Origin: a virus
DNA: 64,000 bases
Direction: 5' to 3' (one strand)
IMG/VR virus record: IMGVR_UViG_3300027969_000001
Location: 1 to 64,000 of that record
Numbering within the stretch: the stretch's first letter is position 1; the number at the start of each line of letters is the position of its first letter. Below are positions 39,997-47,766 of the stretch, in pieces. The translations under genes were made by a program, and so were the position numbers. The notes under the pieces are model-generated. The model searched no databases, was not told the DNA's origin, and saw only the letters and a list, made by a program, of their open reading frames with translations.

Positions 39997-40674
39997 TCAC
40001 TTGATATCCAATAAAAACCAGCCGCGCTCCCACATCATACCGATGGCTGAGTAACCAATGATATCGACATACGTGTCAGTAAGTGCTTCGTTCTGGGGGT
40101 TGTTGCTTGAGAGATGTAAATTCCTCAAGCGCGCTAGCTTGTCATGAGTCCTGATAATTAATCCGATTCTTCCAAAGCGTGCGATGTTGTTATGCCCGTA
40201 ATCCATTTGCTTACGAATCAAGGTTTCTGTAATTTGCTCGCGAATCATCCAGGAGTCAAATTCGCCGGCCGCTGCGGGATTGTCAATTTTTTCAAATTCT
40301 GGATGATTATCCAGTGGCCCTGGAGCTCCCAGTAATGGCAATAATTCTCCATTTTTTATCCCCGCCGCTGCCGCGGTGATGCCAAGGATTTTCCACTCTT
40401 CTGTCCAATACATCTGGTCTGAGTCAAAACATTTAGAATTATTCACCATTCCTTCAAACTGAACATCCAGGCGATGAAGGCCTTCCAGAACAGCTTCCAG
40501 GCATGGGTCAATTTCTTGATTTTTTGAACTGTCAACTCGAGCTACGTGCGGTTGGGAGTTCATTTGGTCGAGGGACTTATCTATTAAGTCGAATATTTGA
40601 GAAACACAGATTTTGGCAGCATCTTGCCAACGTTCTGGCTGACCAGGATTCAGTTCATCCACCACCGTCAACAT
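39997..40674 (-). CDS. DUF1599/Nmad1-like, MazG-type protein
   Basis: A 225-residue protein. The C-terminal 80 residues, LIRKQMDYGHNNIARFGRIGLIIRTHDKLARLRNL then NEALTDTYVDIIGYSAIGMMWERG, match DUF1599: a MazG-like all-alpha fold linked with nucleotide pyrophosphohydrolase and nucleotide modification (E and D residues in IRTHDK, EALTDTYVD). The N-terminus (MLTVVDELNPG) is encoded by a CATCCACCACCGTCA repeat. An ATAGATAAGT motif lies in frame (DLIDKSLDQ). Possibly purges or shapes the dNTP pool. Confidence 0.75.
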   Translation of the reverse strand: MLTVVDELNPGQPERWQDAAKICVSQIFDLIDKSLDQMNSQPHVARVDSSKNQEIDPCLEAVLEGLHRLDVQFEGMVNNSKCFDSDQMYWTEEWKILGITAAAAGIKNGELLPLLGAPGPLDNHPEFEKIDNPAAAGEFDSWMIREQITETLIRKQMDYGHNNIARFGRIGLIIRTHDKLARLRNLHLSSNNPQNEALTDTYVDIIGYSAIGMMWERGWFLLDIK

Positions 40675-41157
40675 CTAATTACCCCCACTAAGTAAGTCTT
40701 CCCACTTTTCGGGCGGGTTCGTGTCCATCTCTACCTTAACGGCGAGTGCCATCTTTTCCAACTTCGCCAACCATGCTGCGTCCGCGATACCAGTGAGCCC
40801 CGCTCCCTCTTCTATCGAATCGACATTTGATATCTCTGATTGTATATATTCTTTAGAAAAAGCTGCGATGATGCTTTTGTCTGTTGCCCCTCGCAGCAGA
40901 ACTGGTCCAGTTTCTCCATTTATTGATTTTTGGGGAACGTGTATGGCCGTCACGACGTAGTCCCCCTCCGTGAAAATAAAGATAATATTATGCTTTTCCC
41001 CAGAGGCCTCTCTGAGCTGGGAAATTACTTCATGAGCAACATCCACATCCATAGATGCATCTGTCAAAATTTTCAATAATTCAGCATTATCGTCTCGAGC
41101 TCCAGGGACATTTAGTTTGTCGATGGCATTCCATTTACTATTTTGCTTTTCTTCCAT
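40675..41157 (-). CDS. Hypothetical protein, 160 aa
   Basis: A soluble alpha/beta protein (NIIFIFTEGDYVVTAIHVPQ; LEKMALAVKVEMD). It precedes the MazG-like gene and ends 11 bp before it. No recognisable family. Confidence 0.5.
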   Translation of the reverse strand: MEEKQNSKWNAIDKLNVPGARDDNAELLKILTDASMDVDVAHEVISQLREASGEKHNIIFIFTEGDYVVTAIHVPQKSINGETGPVLLRGATDKSIIAAFSKEYIQSEISNVDSIEEGAGLTGIADAAWLAKLEKMALAVKVEMDTNPPEKWEDLLSGGN

Positions 41158-41235
41158 GGTTACCTTTCTAAGGGCCCGATAGTTATGTTTAAAAAAACGA
41201 TTTTTTTAGGCACGCAGCGGCTGCTACGTAGCGCG

Positions 41236-41502
41236 TTACTTTTTAAGATTTGAGATTTTTATAGCGTCTACTGCAGCTTCATAAATGACTGACCAGTAAA
41301 TTTCCCAAAGCCTTGGGTCGTTCATGCATAAATTTGTCACTAAATTCAAGGTCTCTTCTTCAGCTTCCAGGAGAAACTCTCGAATATTTGTCGAATTTTC
41401 AATATCAAGCTGCTCAAGAATAAGACTCTCACGAGCTTCTTCTACAAGAGACATTGGGTCAAAAGGAAGTGCGGTGAACACGTACGGGTCGAGGTCGCTC
41501 AT
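41236..41502 (-). CDS. Hypothetical acidic helical protein
   Basis: An 88-residue protein from MSDLDPYVFTALPFD, its ATG 2 bp after the upstream stop (GGATAAAT before it). Mostly helical and acidic (ESLILEQLDIENSTNIREF). Unknown. Confidence 0.5.
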   Translation of the reverse strand: MSDLDPYVFTALPFDPMSLVEEARESLILEQLDIENSTNIREFLLEAEEETLNLVTNLCMNDPRLWEIYWSVIYEAAVDAIKISNLKK

Positions 41503-41504
41503 AT

Positions 41505-41717
41505 TTATCCTTTTTCTTGCATGTTCTGGCTGAGCTCGTAAAGAGCCCCCCAATATTTAAACGTTTTTTCTTGCTCGGCAGCGGAGTCGAATTCCAGCCT
41601 GAGGTCTTCGTATTGTTGAGCCCCAGTTTCCACACTGACGGTTACGAAGTAGGAGGGGTCTCGACTAGAGGTACGTTCGGTGGATTTCTTGACACTACTG
41701 ATTCTGCCAGCTTTCAT
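41505..41717 (-). CDS. Hypothetical basic/beta protein, 70 aa
   Basis: Start MKAGRISSVKKST chosen because GAGGAG lies 4 bp upstream; an upstream ATG four codons earlier overlaps this RBS. Has DPSYFVTVSVETGAQQYEDLRLEF strands. First gene of its operon: TTGACA-17-TAGATT on the - strand at about 41744-41772 fits a promoter and overlaps the degenerate CATCCACC repeat. Confidence 0.5.
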   Translation of the reverse strand: MKAGRISSVKKSTERTSSRDPSYFVTVSVETGAQQYEDLRLEFDSAAEQEKTFKYWGALYELSQNMQEKG

Positions 41718-41824
41718 GAGACTCCTCATTCGTTATGTAATAAATCTATCCGCCACCGCAGCTTTTGTCAACCCCACTAATAAATAACTTTGGATAAATG
41801 ATTAAGGTGACATTTCTTTACAGC

Positions 41825-41836
41825 GAACATATGTTC
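41825..41836. promoter_or_regulatory. SOS (LexA) box, GAAC-ATAT-GTTC
   Basis: A perfect palindrome CGAACATATGTTCG matching the actinobacterial/mycobacterial SOS box (TCGAAC-N4-GTTCGA core). It overlaps the spacer of a TTTACA-18-TAGGAT promoter and lies about 17 bp before the start of the next gene, so LexA would block that promoter until DNA damage. Confidence 0.7.
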
Positions 41837-41852
41837 GTACTAGGATGTGTTC

Positions 41853-42227
41853 ATGGATAACCTCACAAAATTCAATATTTATACAGGAGCTCTCGAGCAG
41901 TACATTTCCCGAGAAGGGGATTCTCGAATTCCGGCAATTCATATCGAAAAATTTCAAGAAAATGATATTTCCCTAGGGGCATGGTCCGGATATATTCGTC
42001 AGAGATATCGTAAAAATCAACTCCATCCAGAACGTGTTTCAAAAATGCAAGAAATTGCTGGCTGGCAGTGGGGTCCATTTCAGCCGGGTCCTGCGACGGA
42101 CATCAAAAGAAATGAAATTATTAAAGAAATGCGTATCGAGGGAAAGTCCCTTCGGGAAATCGCCGATGAGTTTGATTTGTCTCGGCAGCGGGTTCATCAA
42201 ATAGTTAAGAAACTTAAAATCGATTAA
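41853..42227 (+). CDS. Helicase-associated-type domain and sigma-region-4-like HTH protein
   Basis: A 124-residue protein. Residues 35-72 (ISLGAWSGYIRQRYRKNQLHPERVSKMQEIAGWQW) match the helicase-associated (HA) domain repeat (LG.Wv..qR...k..L...R...L..igf.W). The C-terminus, IIKEMRIEGKSLREIADEFDLSRQRVHQIVKKL, is a sigma-70 region-4-like HTH. It is the only gene here with a clear SOS box, so it probably acts in DNA damage or induction. It faces the genes to the left. Confidence 0.65.
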   Translation: MDNLTKFNIYTGALEQYISREGDSRIPAIHIEKFQENDISLGAWSGYIRQRYRKNQLHPERVSKMQEIAGWQWGPFQPGPATDIKRNEIIKEMRIEGKSLREIADEFDLSRQRVHQIVKKLKID

Positions 42228-42256
42228 TAATAAAAGTCATCCACCACCGTCATTCA

Positions 42257-42703
42257 CTAACGTGAGGGAGAGAACATGAATCTCAGAAAAAACGAAAAAT
42301 TAAACGGGGGCGCAGCGTACCCGAGAGTAATCCGAGACGATTTTCGCGGGGCTCCTATCAAGCCGAAGGAGTCAGAATCAAGCGGGGCTCTCTTGGGATT
42401 TTTGGTGGCGAGCGCAATCAACACTTTGGTCATTGACGGTGCGCTACACATCTTGCGCTCTGCTGGCGTGACAGAGGTGAGCCTGTCACTGTGGCAGACG
42501 CTCGGCTTGTCATCACTTCTCATGGTGTGGCGTGGCGTAGAGAGAGCCATGCGCCAGTAGCGATAGCGAGCGATTGACTTATCTATCACTGTACGGCTCT
42601 GTGTGAGCGTCACGGTAACGAGTTGAGTGAGAATGAGTAGTAGTGACAGAGCGAGCGTGTACGGCTCTGTGAGTAGCGCAAGAATGAATAGCAGAATCTC
42701 CAT
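42257..42703 (-). CDS. Overlapping leftward frame, N-terminal part possibly real
   Basis: The first 50 codons (MEILLFILALLTEPYTLALS..., with in-frame VIDKSIA from an ATAGATAAGT motif) look like a membrane protein and follow the upstream gene by 2 bp. The remaining codons are antisense to the gene at 42276 and have no protein-like character. Either a short gene with an unrecognised end or a chance frame. Confidence 0.3.
   Translation of the reverse strand: MEILLFILALLTEPYTLALSLLLILTQLVTVTLTQSRTVIDKSIARYRYWRMALSTPRHTMRSDDKPSVCHSDRLTSVTPAERKMCSAPSMTKVLIALATKNPKRAPLDSDSFGLIGAPRKSSRITLGYAAPPFNFSFFLRFMFSPSR
42276..42560 (+). CDS. Small membrane protein
   Basis: A 94-residue protein: basic N-terminal 35 residues, then hydrophobic helices SSGALLGFLVASAINTLVIDGALHIL and LSLWQTLGLSSLLMVWRGV. 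RBS GAGGGAGAG is strong. It follows a CATCCACCACCGTCA repeat. A leftward frame overlaps it and the two are unlikely to be both full genes. Confidence 0.6.
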   Translation: MNLRKNEKLNGGAAYPRVIRDDFRGAPIKPKESESSGALLGFLVASAINTLVIDGALHILRSAGVTEVSLSLWQTLGLSSLLMVWRGVERAMRQ

Positions 42704-42705
42704 GA

Positions 42706-42909
42706 CTACTGTCTATCAGCAAGTTCAGCAAGAACGGACATAATGTTATTGCCTTCATTCCACATCAGATTATCGTAGTCCTCGTACGCTTTCTGTGGCG
42801 TGTATGTGCCTGCGATTATCTCGTCTTGTATTGCAGAGTAGTATCTAATTGCGCTCGTAAGACTCGCCTGCAAGTCTGTTAGTAATTCTGATTCAGATGG
42901 CTCGGTCAT
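42706..42909 (-). CDS. Hypothetical acidic protein, 67 aa
   Basis: A helical acidic protein (LTDLQASLTSAIRYYSAIQDEII; NIMSVLAELADRQ). Poly-A/T rich RBS region (AAAGGATT). It lies after the two hairpins at 42982-43084, so may have its own expression. Confidence 0.5.
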   Translation of the reverse strand: MTEPSESELLTDLQASLTSAIRYYSAIQDEIIAGTYTPQKAYEDYDNLMWNEGNNIMSVLAELADRQ

Positions 42910-42981
42910 AAAAAATCCTTTTTTTGATTAGTAATAGATAAGTGTCAGATGTGGTACATGAATAGATAAGTGAAACGCCAA

Positions 42982-43084
42982 TGTCTCTCGGCAATGTGTA
43001 GTACCCACCAAAGGAGAAACACGATTACCGAGAGACACTAGCACCAGTGCCTCTGTTGGGAACAACCAAGAAACCAACAGAGGC
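42982..43084. terminator. Two strong stem-loops after the VWA operon
   Basis: TGTCTCTCGG/CCGAGAGACA (10 bp) and GCCTCTGTTGG/CCAACAGAGGC (11 bp, 14-nt loop) in tandem immediately past the VWA gene stop. They lie among ATAGATAAGT copies on both sides and are likely terminators or RNA-stabilising ends. Confidence 0.65.
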
Positions 43085-43097
43085 AGGGACTTATCTA

Positions 43098-44645
43098 TTA
43101 CTGAATGTTCACGCCCATGTGCTGACGATAAGTGTGAACGAACATTGACGGATACACGCTCTTTGGCTTTATGCCTTTGTTCATGTTGGACAGTTGCTCA
43201 ATCGCTTCCTCAATGTGTGGCACAACAATGTAGTTGTGTTTCATTGCGTAAGTTAGGCACTGCATAGCGAGCAGGTCTGTGTAACCATCACCTTCGCCAC
43301 ACACTCCACCGTCTGTAATCCAAACGAGAGGAGTGTTGCGATACTGGCGATTCTCTACGCCCCACACGATTGCAGGATAATCAACACCGTTTCCGTGTCC
43401 GTAAGGAATGTTCTCCAATGTCTCAATCATTCGTCCCTTATCAGCGATAATCCACATGTTCGCACCGTTCTTTTTGTGACGGTCTGAATAGATTGCCACC
43501 GTTGCGCCTTTTGCCAAATCTGTAATCTGCCAAATCTGCTCTTTGGTGAATGACATAGAACCACTTGCGTCAATGATGACCATGCCACCACTGCCACGAA
43601 CGGTCTTGTCAAATACTCGCTTTGCAGGGTCAGTCATGTAACGGTGCATACGGCGTGGTCTGCGCCCCATGTTCGTAGCAACACGCTTCTTGCCGATTGT
43701 GCCAGCGTGTAAGCGTGGCATAGGAACACGCTCAATGCGTAGTTCTGCCCACTTGCCAGTGCCACTGTGTGATGTTGGGGTAATGCTCTGATGAGGAATA
43801 CCTTTCTTGTCACCTTCCTCTGAATCGCCTTCGTTGGAATGGACTGCCGTAGCAGGGTCTTTCTCGCCTTCTTCGCCTTCGCCTGACTTATCTATTCCCT
43901 TTGCACCTGCACCAGCCTTGCCTTCTTTCTCACGCTCTTTTGGTGGTGGGAATGAAGCGAGCCTGTCCACCCATTCTGCGATTCTTTCTGTGTGAACGAA
44001 TCCGTATGGCGCAATGCCGTGATGTTCTGTTGTGTTGGCGAGAGAGCGTGTCTTGTGCGCTTTCTTCATCTCACGGACTGCTCGCTTGCTGATGTCAAGC
44101 AGAGCGTCACCCCATGCACGATTGTGCCTGCGAATACCGTTCAGGAATTGCTTGTGTCCAGCAGTGCCAGCAGTTGCGATTGCACCTGTTACTGCACCAG
44201 CCCAATCTCCAGTTTTCGCTAGGCGTTCTCCGTCATTGAGTTCTCCACCGTCAGCGAGATTCTTCTTCACATCAAATCCTGCCTCTTGGCAAAGAATGTT
44301 TATGCGTAATTCCTCTACAACGGTCAGTGCAGTAGCAGAAGCCATTTCACGAGCAACCCACATCTCAAATTGTTCAGAGTTTGGTGAAACTTTTGAGTGC
44401 ATGAGTTCATGCCCACGAATACAGCGAGCGAGTTCGTCCGTCTGTGACGGTGTGAACATTGTGCGAGTATTCAGGTCAGTGCTTGGCTCGCCTCTGACTG
44501 CTTGACATTCTTCTACTGTCCATCGTCCATGCGCTAAGTCTTTGCGCCCGATGAAGTTTGGCTCGGCTTTCGCCGTTCCCCCTGACTTATCTATTGACGA
44601 GGGGAACGGCTTACCAACGCTCTTTCGTGCTGGCTTGATACTCAT
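43098..44645 (-). CDS. HExxH metallopeptidase-VWA fusion, partner of MoxR-type ATPase
   Basis: A 515-residue protein. Residues 60-125 carry H79-E-L-M-H83 (CIRGHELMHSK) and a downstream glutamate pair in VVEELRINIL, a zincin-like site. A disordered acidic linker occupies 240-290. The C-terminal VWA domain has MIDAS D359-A-S-G-S363 (MVIIDASGSMS) and WITDGG (D445). Proteins of this plan pair with MoxR AAA+ ATPases as metal-dependent chaperone or protease systems; the ATPase gene is 2 bp upstream. Two ATAGATAAGT motifs fall inside the gene, both read as IDKSG. The stop is the TAA of a third copy. Confidence 0.85.
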   Translation of the reverse strand: MSIKPARKSVGKPFPSSIDKSGGTAKAEPNFIGRKDLAHGRWTVEECQAVRGEPSTDLNTRTMFTPSQTDELARCIRGHELMHSKVSPNSEQFEMWVAREMASATALTVVEELRINILCQEAGFDVKKNLADGGELNDGERLAKTGDWAGAVTGAIATAGTAGHKQFLNGIRRHNRAWGDALLDISKRAVREMKKAHKTRSLANTTEHHGIAPYGFVHTERIAEWVDRLASFPPPKEREKEGKAGAGAKGIDKSGEGEEGEKDPATAVHSNEGDSEEGDKKGIPHQSITPTSHSGTGKWAELRIERVPMPRLHAGTIGKKRVATNMGRRPRRMHRYMTDPAKRVFDKTVRGSGGMVIIDASGSMSFTKEQIWQITDLAKGATVAIYSDRHKKNGANMWIIADKGRMIETLENIPYGHGNGVDYPAIVWGVENRQYRNTPLVWITDGGVCGEGDGYTDLLAMQCLTYAMKHNYIVVPHIEEAIEQLSNMNKGIKPKSVYPSMFVHTYRQHMGVNIQ

Positions 44646-44647
44646 GG

Positions 44648-45373
44648 TTAGACCACCGAATCAACTGCGATAGCGTCAAGAATCTGCTTTGCTCGCTTGC
44701 CGAATGTGAGTTGGCATGCTCGTTCCATGCCTACGCTCTTACGCAACTTGTCAAGAGCCATAAATGCTCGCAACGAGATACGGTCATCGCCAGCGTCAGC
44801 CATACGGATTGCGTATCCACGCAAATCCTTTGACAATGCGAGCAGAGCGTGTGGGTGTGGTTCGTTGATACGAATACGGATTGGGAAACGGTCAGCGAGT
44901 GCTGTTGGCAATTCGCCCATGTTCTCAATGTTCGTGGTCATAATTGCAGAGAAGCCTTCTTTGGGTCGGACTACCGAGCCAGTTTCAGGATGCTCAAATG
45001 AAGCAGATTCAGGTGAATCAAGCATGGCGAGAAGTGTTGCGAACACATCGCCACCAGCCTTGTCAATTTCGTCCACGATAAGTCGTGCGCCAACTGTGCC
45101 GTTGCCGTTCCATGCTTTGAGGGCAGAACCGTCAAGCCATTGGAAGCCACCGTTATTACTTGGCATGAAGCCACCAGTTACATCCATGTTTGTCATGTCC
45201 TCTGTGCAAACAAGACGGTATGCGCCTGCTTCCACATTGCCCATTGTCATACCTGCGTAGGTCTTGCCGATTCCAGCAGGTCCAAACAGGATTACTCGGT
45301 CAATGCCTGCATTGAGAGCGTCATTGAGGTCAGTCCAGCACTGAGGCAGGCTTTCCGTTGTTGTTGATTCCAT
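44648..45373 (-). CDS. MoxR-type AAA+ ATPase
   Basis: A 241-residue ATPase. Walker A GPAGIGKT (31-38), Walker B LIVDEID (98-104, D101/E102), sensor 1 N148 (MTTN), arginine-finger R162 (ALADRF). It is a single AAA+ module of the MoxR/CbbQ class, which remodels proteins together with VWA partners. Promoter-operator and three ATAGATAAGT copies precede it. It forms a two-gene operon with the metalloprotease-VWA gene. Target unknown. Confidence 0.9.
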   Translation of the reverse strand: MESTTTESLPQCWTDLNDALNAGIDRVILFGPAGIGKTYAGMTMGNVEAGAYRLVCTEDMTNMDVTGGFMPSNNGGFQWLDGSALKAWNGNGTVGARLIVDEIDKAGGDVFATLLAMLDSPESASFEHPETGSVVRPKEGFSAIMTTNIENMGELPTALADRFPIRIRINEPHPHALLALSKDLRGYAIRMADAGDDRISLRAFMALDKLRKSVGMERACQLTFGKRAKQILDAIAVDSVV

Positions 45374-45408
45374 CTCTATTCTCCTTGTTGTTGGTGAGTG
45401 GTGAACAC

Positions 45409-45437
45409 ACCATACCAGCGTAGGTACAGACCTACAA
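45409..45437 (-). promoter_or_regulatory. Promoter-operator of the MoxR-VWA operon
   Basis: TTGTAG, 17 bp, TATGGT, with GTACC in the spacer. The right half of the palindrome is diverged (GGTAT). Preceded by tandem ATAGATAAGT motifs. Confidence 0.75.
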
Positions 45438-45593
45438 ACCTGACTTATCTATTCAGTAGAGACTTATCTATTCAGTATCAGAAGCGCACCACTTATCTAT
45501 TCACTCTCCACTTGTGGGCAAGCGAGCGAGCGAGTGCGCCAGCGCAAACTTTTTTATCTCTACCCCCATGCTCGCCACACGCCCTTCTGCGTT

Positions 45594-45628
45594 GGAGCCC
45601 CGATGTTGCCGAGCAGTGCCGGGGCTCC
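45594..45628. terminator. GGAGCCCCG hairpin
   Basis: GGAGCCCCG/CGGGGCTCC, 9 bp, between the end of the 45663 gene and the MoxR promoter. Confidence 0.7.
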
Positions 45629-45662
45629 TATGGGAAAGGGGACTTATCTATTACAGATAGTT

Positions 45663-46145
45663 TTATTTTTCTCGTTTGGGAACCATAAGAACTTCCCATA
45701 GTCCATTTTTGATTTTGCGAAATAATGGAGATTCTTTGAGGTAGGTCAAAGTTGTCTGGTAAGAGAATCCTGATTGTTCTGTGAGTTGGTCAGATGTAAA
45801 TTGCTCTGCCTGATGTTCGCTTGACCACTGCTCAAATGCTGACCACTTATCTTTGCGCTTCTCTGTGCGTTCTACTTCTACCTGTGCGTCAGATAGTCCG
45901 ATGAATGTTGATAGAAGGTACTTTGATACTTCTGCCTGCACCGAGTATGTACTTAGGTACGATTGTGGTACACGCTGTCCACCTTCTCGTTGCCAAATCT
46001 GCAATACATAAAGTCCTCTGTTTATTTCAGAAACATAAGAAACTTCCGAGAACGGAACTGCTGTTGCGTTTTTGTATTTTTTGAGAAGCACTGCCCAATG
46101 TTCTTTGTGTACTTCTTTGATTAGGTCATCTGTAATAGTTTGCAT
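45663..46145 (-). CDS. Hypothetical protein with C-terminal HTH-like region
   Basis: A 160-residue protein. The C-terminal part, FTSDQLTEQSGFSYQTTLTYLKESPLFRKIKNGLWEV, resembles a winged helix; the rest is mixed. Upstream is an AT-rich 80 bp with one ATAGATAAGT in the + sense. No family recognised. Confidence 0.5.
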   Translation of the reverse strand: MQTITDDLIKEVHKEHWAVLLKKYKNATAVPFSEVSYVSEINRGLYVLQIWQREGGQRVPQSYLSTYSVQAEVSKYLLSTFIGLSDAQVEVERTEKRKDKWSAFEQWSSEHQAEQFTSDQLTEQSGFSYQTTLTYLKESPLFRKIKNGLWEVLMVPKREK

Positions 46146-46225
46146 TTTTTCCTTTTTTTTGCAGTTTCTACCGTTTAGTTTTTTTCTAAAAAATCGTTTT
46201 TTTGATAGATAAGTAAGTTGGGCTG

Positions 46226-46435
46226 TTAGTCAATAACAACCCAACTGTCCTCTCCCTTGATTAGTCCGAGACTAGACCCACTATCCCACTGCACAAACAT
46301 TGTTCCTAGTGAATCAAAGTCGGTAATGACCCCTTCATCTCCTTTGGATAGTTTGGTGTGAATGTCAGATGTGTAAATCAGCCTGATTCTCCTGCCAATA
46401 AGTGCTTCTAGTCCTGCTGACAACTTATCTATCAT
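46226..46435 (-). CDS. DUF4314-like protein
   Basis: A 69-residue protein: GRRIRLIYTSDIHTKLSKGDEGVITDFDSLGTMFVQWDSGSSL and EDSW fit DUF4314 (G.rI.Li...D....G..G.V...D..G...V.WD.G..L), a small beta-barrel of unknown role. Start codon and residues 1-5 (MIDKL) come from an ATAGATAAGT motif. Confidence 0.7.
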   Translation of the reverse strand: MIDKLSAGLEALIGRRIRLIYTSDIHTKLSKGDEGVITDFDSLGTMFVQWDSGSSLGLIKGEDSWVVID

Positions 46436-46590
46436 GCTGGCTCTTTCTCTTGTAACGCGATGATTCGCATGTCTAATAGAAAATCTGTCATTTCTAATGA
46501 CGAAACAATGTCTCTGCCTGAACAGTGGGAGATTGCTTTGTCAATCAACAAGACGATTGGTGACTTATCTATTACAGATTCTTCACTCAT
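46432..46590 (-). CDS. Small conserved hypothetical protein
   Basis: A 52-residue protein overlapping both neighbours. Residues 6-10 are VIDKS from an ATAGATAAGT motif. The rest, LIDKAISHCSGRDIVSSLEMTDFLLDMRI, is a helical pair common in actinobacterial and phage small proteins. Confidence 0.65.
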   Translation of the reverse strand: MSEESVIDKSPIVLLIDKAISHCSGRDIVSSLEMTDFLLDMRIIALQEKEPA

Positions 46591-46826
46591 TCTGCGTACC
46601 CGTAAATAACCATGTCAAGTTCGTTGCCTTCTTCATCGGTGTACTTCTTCTTTCCCTCTCCTGCACAGTCGTCAAAGTATTCATCGGCTTCCAACATAAT
46701 CATTTCCATGATGTCATCAAAGTCGGGCTTCTCATCGTTGTCCTCTCTGAATCGCTTTGCCGTTTCTGCCACATCAAATGTGACAGTATTGGTGCGAGTT
46801 ACTGTGATTGTTTTTGGCTCAGACAC
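46587..46826 (-). CDS. Hypothetical acidic protein
   Basis: A 79-residue protein. Its GTG start is inside an AATAGATAAGTG sequence that also ends the upstream gene. Strands then acidic helix (ITVTRTNTVTFDVAET; DIMEMIMLEADEYFDD). Unknown. Confidence 0.6.
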   Translation of the reverse strand: MSEPKTITVTRTNTVTFDVAETAKRFREDNDEKPDFDDIMEMIMLEADEYFDDCAGEGKKKYTDEEGNELDMVIYGYAE

Positions 46827-46830
46827 TTAT

Positions 46831-47499
46831 CTATTCCTCATCTTTCTTTTTCTTAGCGTTACCAAGTAGGTCGTGGTAACGGTGAGCAACTACGGCGAGT
46901 TTCATGTAGGCAGTGGTAGCACCCATAGCCTCAACCATGCGTCCGTACTCCTGACCTTCTTTTACTTCGCTTACATCTGCCATGTAATCTTCTTCCGAAT
47001 ACACAGGAACTCCAAAGTCATCGTAGCGATACATTTGAGTAGCACTACCAATCAACGAACCATCCCAGTCCATGCCAGTAACAACGATTGCTTCACGGAC
47101 TTCTGAAAAAGGATTCTCTGAAAAGTCTTTCTGCATTTCGCCACGCTCAAAGTCAATTTCTTCTGATGTGTCTGCACTACGGCAGAAACCCTCTACACAG
47201 AGAAAGAGGAAAGAGAACTCACGGATAGGCATAGCCTTGACTACATCTTCGTACGCCTCTAATACATCTTCACGGTGAATGAGTGGAATCATTGCAATCT
47301 TGTATGGAGAAGATAATTCGTTTTCTTCCTGATACTCAACTGCATCTTCGTCATCGCTCTTGTAAGCAACGAGCATGAGTGGGGGAGTGTCTGTCATCCC
47401 CTCGTCTTTGCACATTTGCTCTTTGGCGTACTTAGTACGGTCAAGAACATCCAGCATTATTTTTGACATTTCTTCTGAAATGGTTTCGTTGATAGCCAT
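46831..47499 (-). CDS. Hypothetical protein, 222 aa
   Basis: Start MAINETISEEM after AAGGAGAAA. Mixed alpha/beta with LMLVAYKSDDEDAVEYQEENE, REFSFLFLCVEGFCR and a basic tail. Ends with GAA-TAG of an ATAGATAAGT motif. First gene of the unit driven by the promoter at 47531. No family recognised. Confidence 0.6.
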   Translation of the reverse strand: MAINETISEEMSKIMLDVLDRTKYAKEQMCKDEGMTDTPPLMLVAYKSDDEDAVEYQEENELSSPYKIAMIPLIHREDVLEAYEDVVKAMPIREFSFLFLCVEGFCRSADTSEEIDFERGEMQKDFSENPFSEVREAIVVTGMDWDGSLIGSATQMYRYDDFGVPVYSEEDYMADVSEVKEGQEYGRMVEAMGATTAYMKLAVVAHRYHDLLGNAKKKKDEE

Positions 47500-47530
47500 T
47501 GGCTTTCTCCTTGTTGGTAGGTGTGCAGTC

Positions 47531-47559
47531 ATCGTACCAGTACAGGTACAGAACTACAA
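47531..47559 (-). promoter_or_regulatory. Promoter-operator for the 47499 unit
   Basis: TTGTAG, 17 bp, TACGAT; palindrome GTACC-TGTACT-GGTAC. One of the best matches. Confidence 0.85.
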
Positions 47560-47766
47560 CTATCCAAGCAACCCCTGAATGGGGAGACTTAGTGCGTCAC
47601 TTAGCGAGACAAGAGTGTCCACGCTCGGCGAATAATGTTGGTTCTCAATACGGTTCACCGTTTTTCGTTCCAGCCCTGCTCGCTTTGCTAGTTCCTCTTG
47701 TGACCAGCCTCTTTCTTTTCTTTCAGTTTTTAGCCGTGTGGCAATTACTTCTGTTGCGTTTCCCAT
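47560..47766 (-). CDS. XRE-family HTH regulator
   Basis: A 68-residue single-domain repressor: VIATRLKTERKERGWSQEELAKRAGLERKTVNRIENQHYSP is a classic XRE helix-turn-helix (WSQEELAKRAG / ERKTVNRIENQ), with DTLVSLSDALSLPIQGLLG after it. It is the best visible candidate to bind either the GTACC-N6-GGTAC operators or the ATAGATAAGT sites; nothing shows which. Lies in the same unit as the 48457 gene. Confidence 0.85.
   Translation of the reverse strand: MGNATEVIATRLKTERKERGWSQEELAKRAGLERKTVNRIENQHYSPSVDTLVSLSDALSLPIQGLLG

Noticed and set aside
44032-44505. Rightward frames opposite the VWA gene
   Set aside because: Shadow frames with Ser/Ala/Arg-rich composition and no supporting signals.
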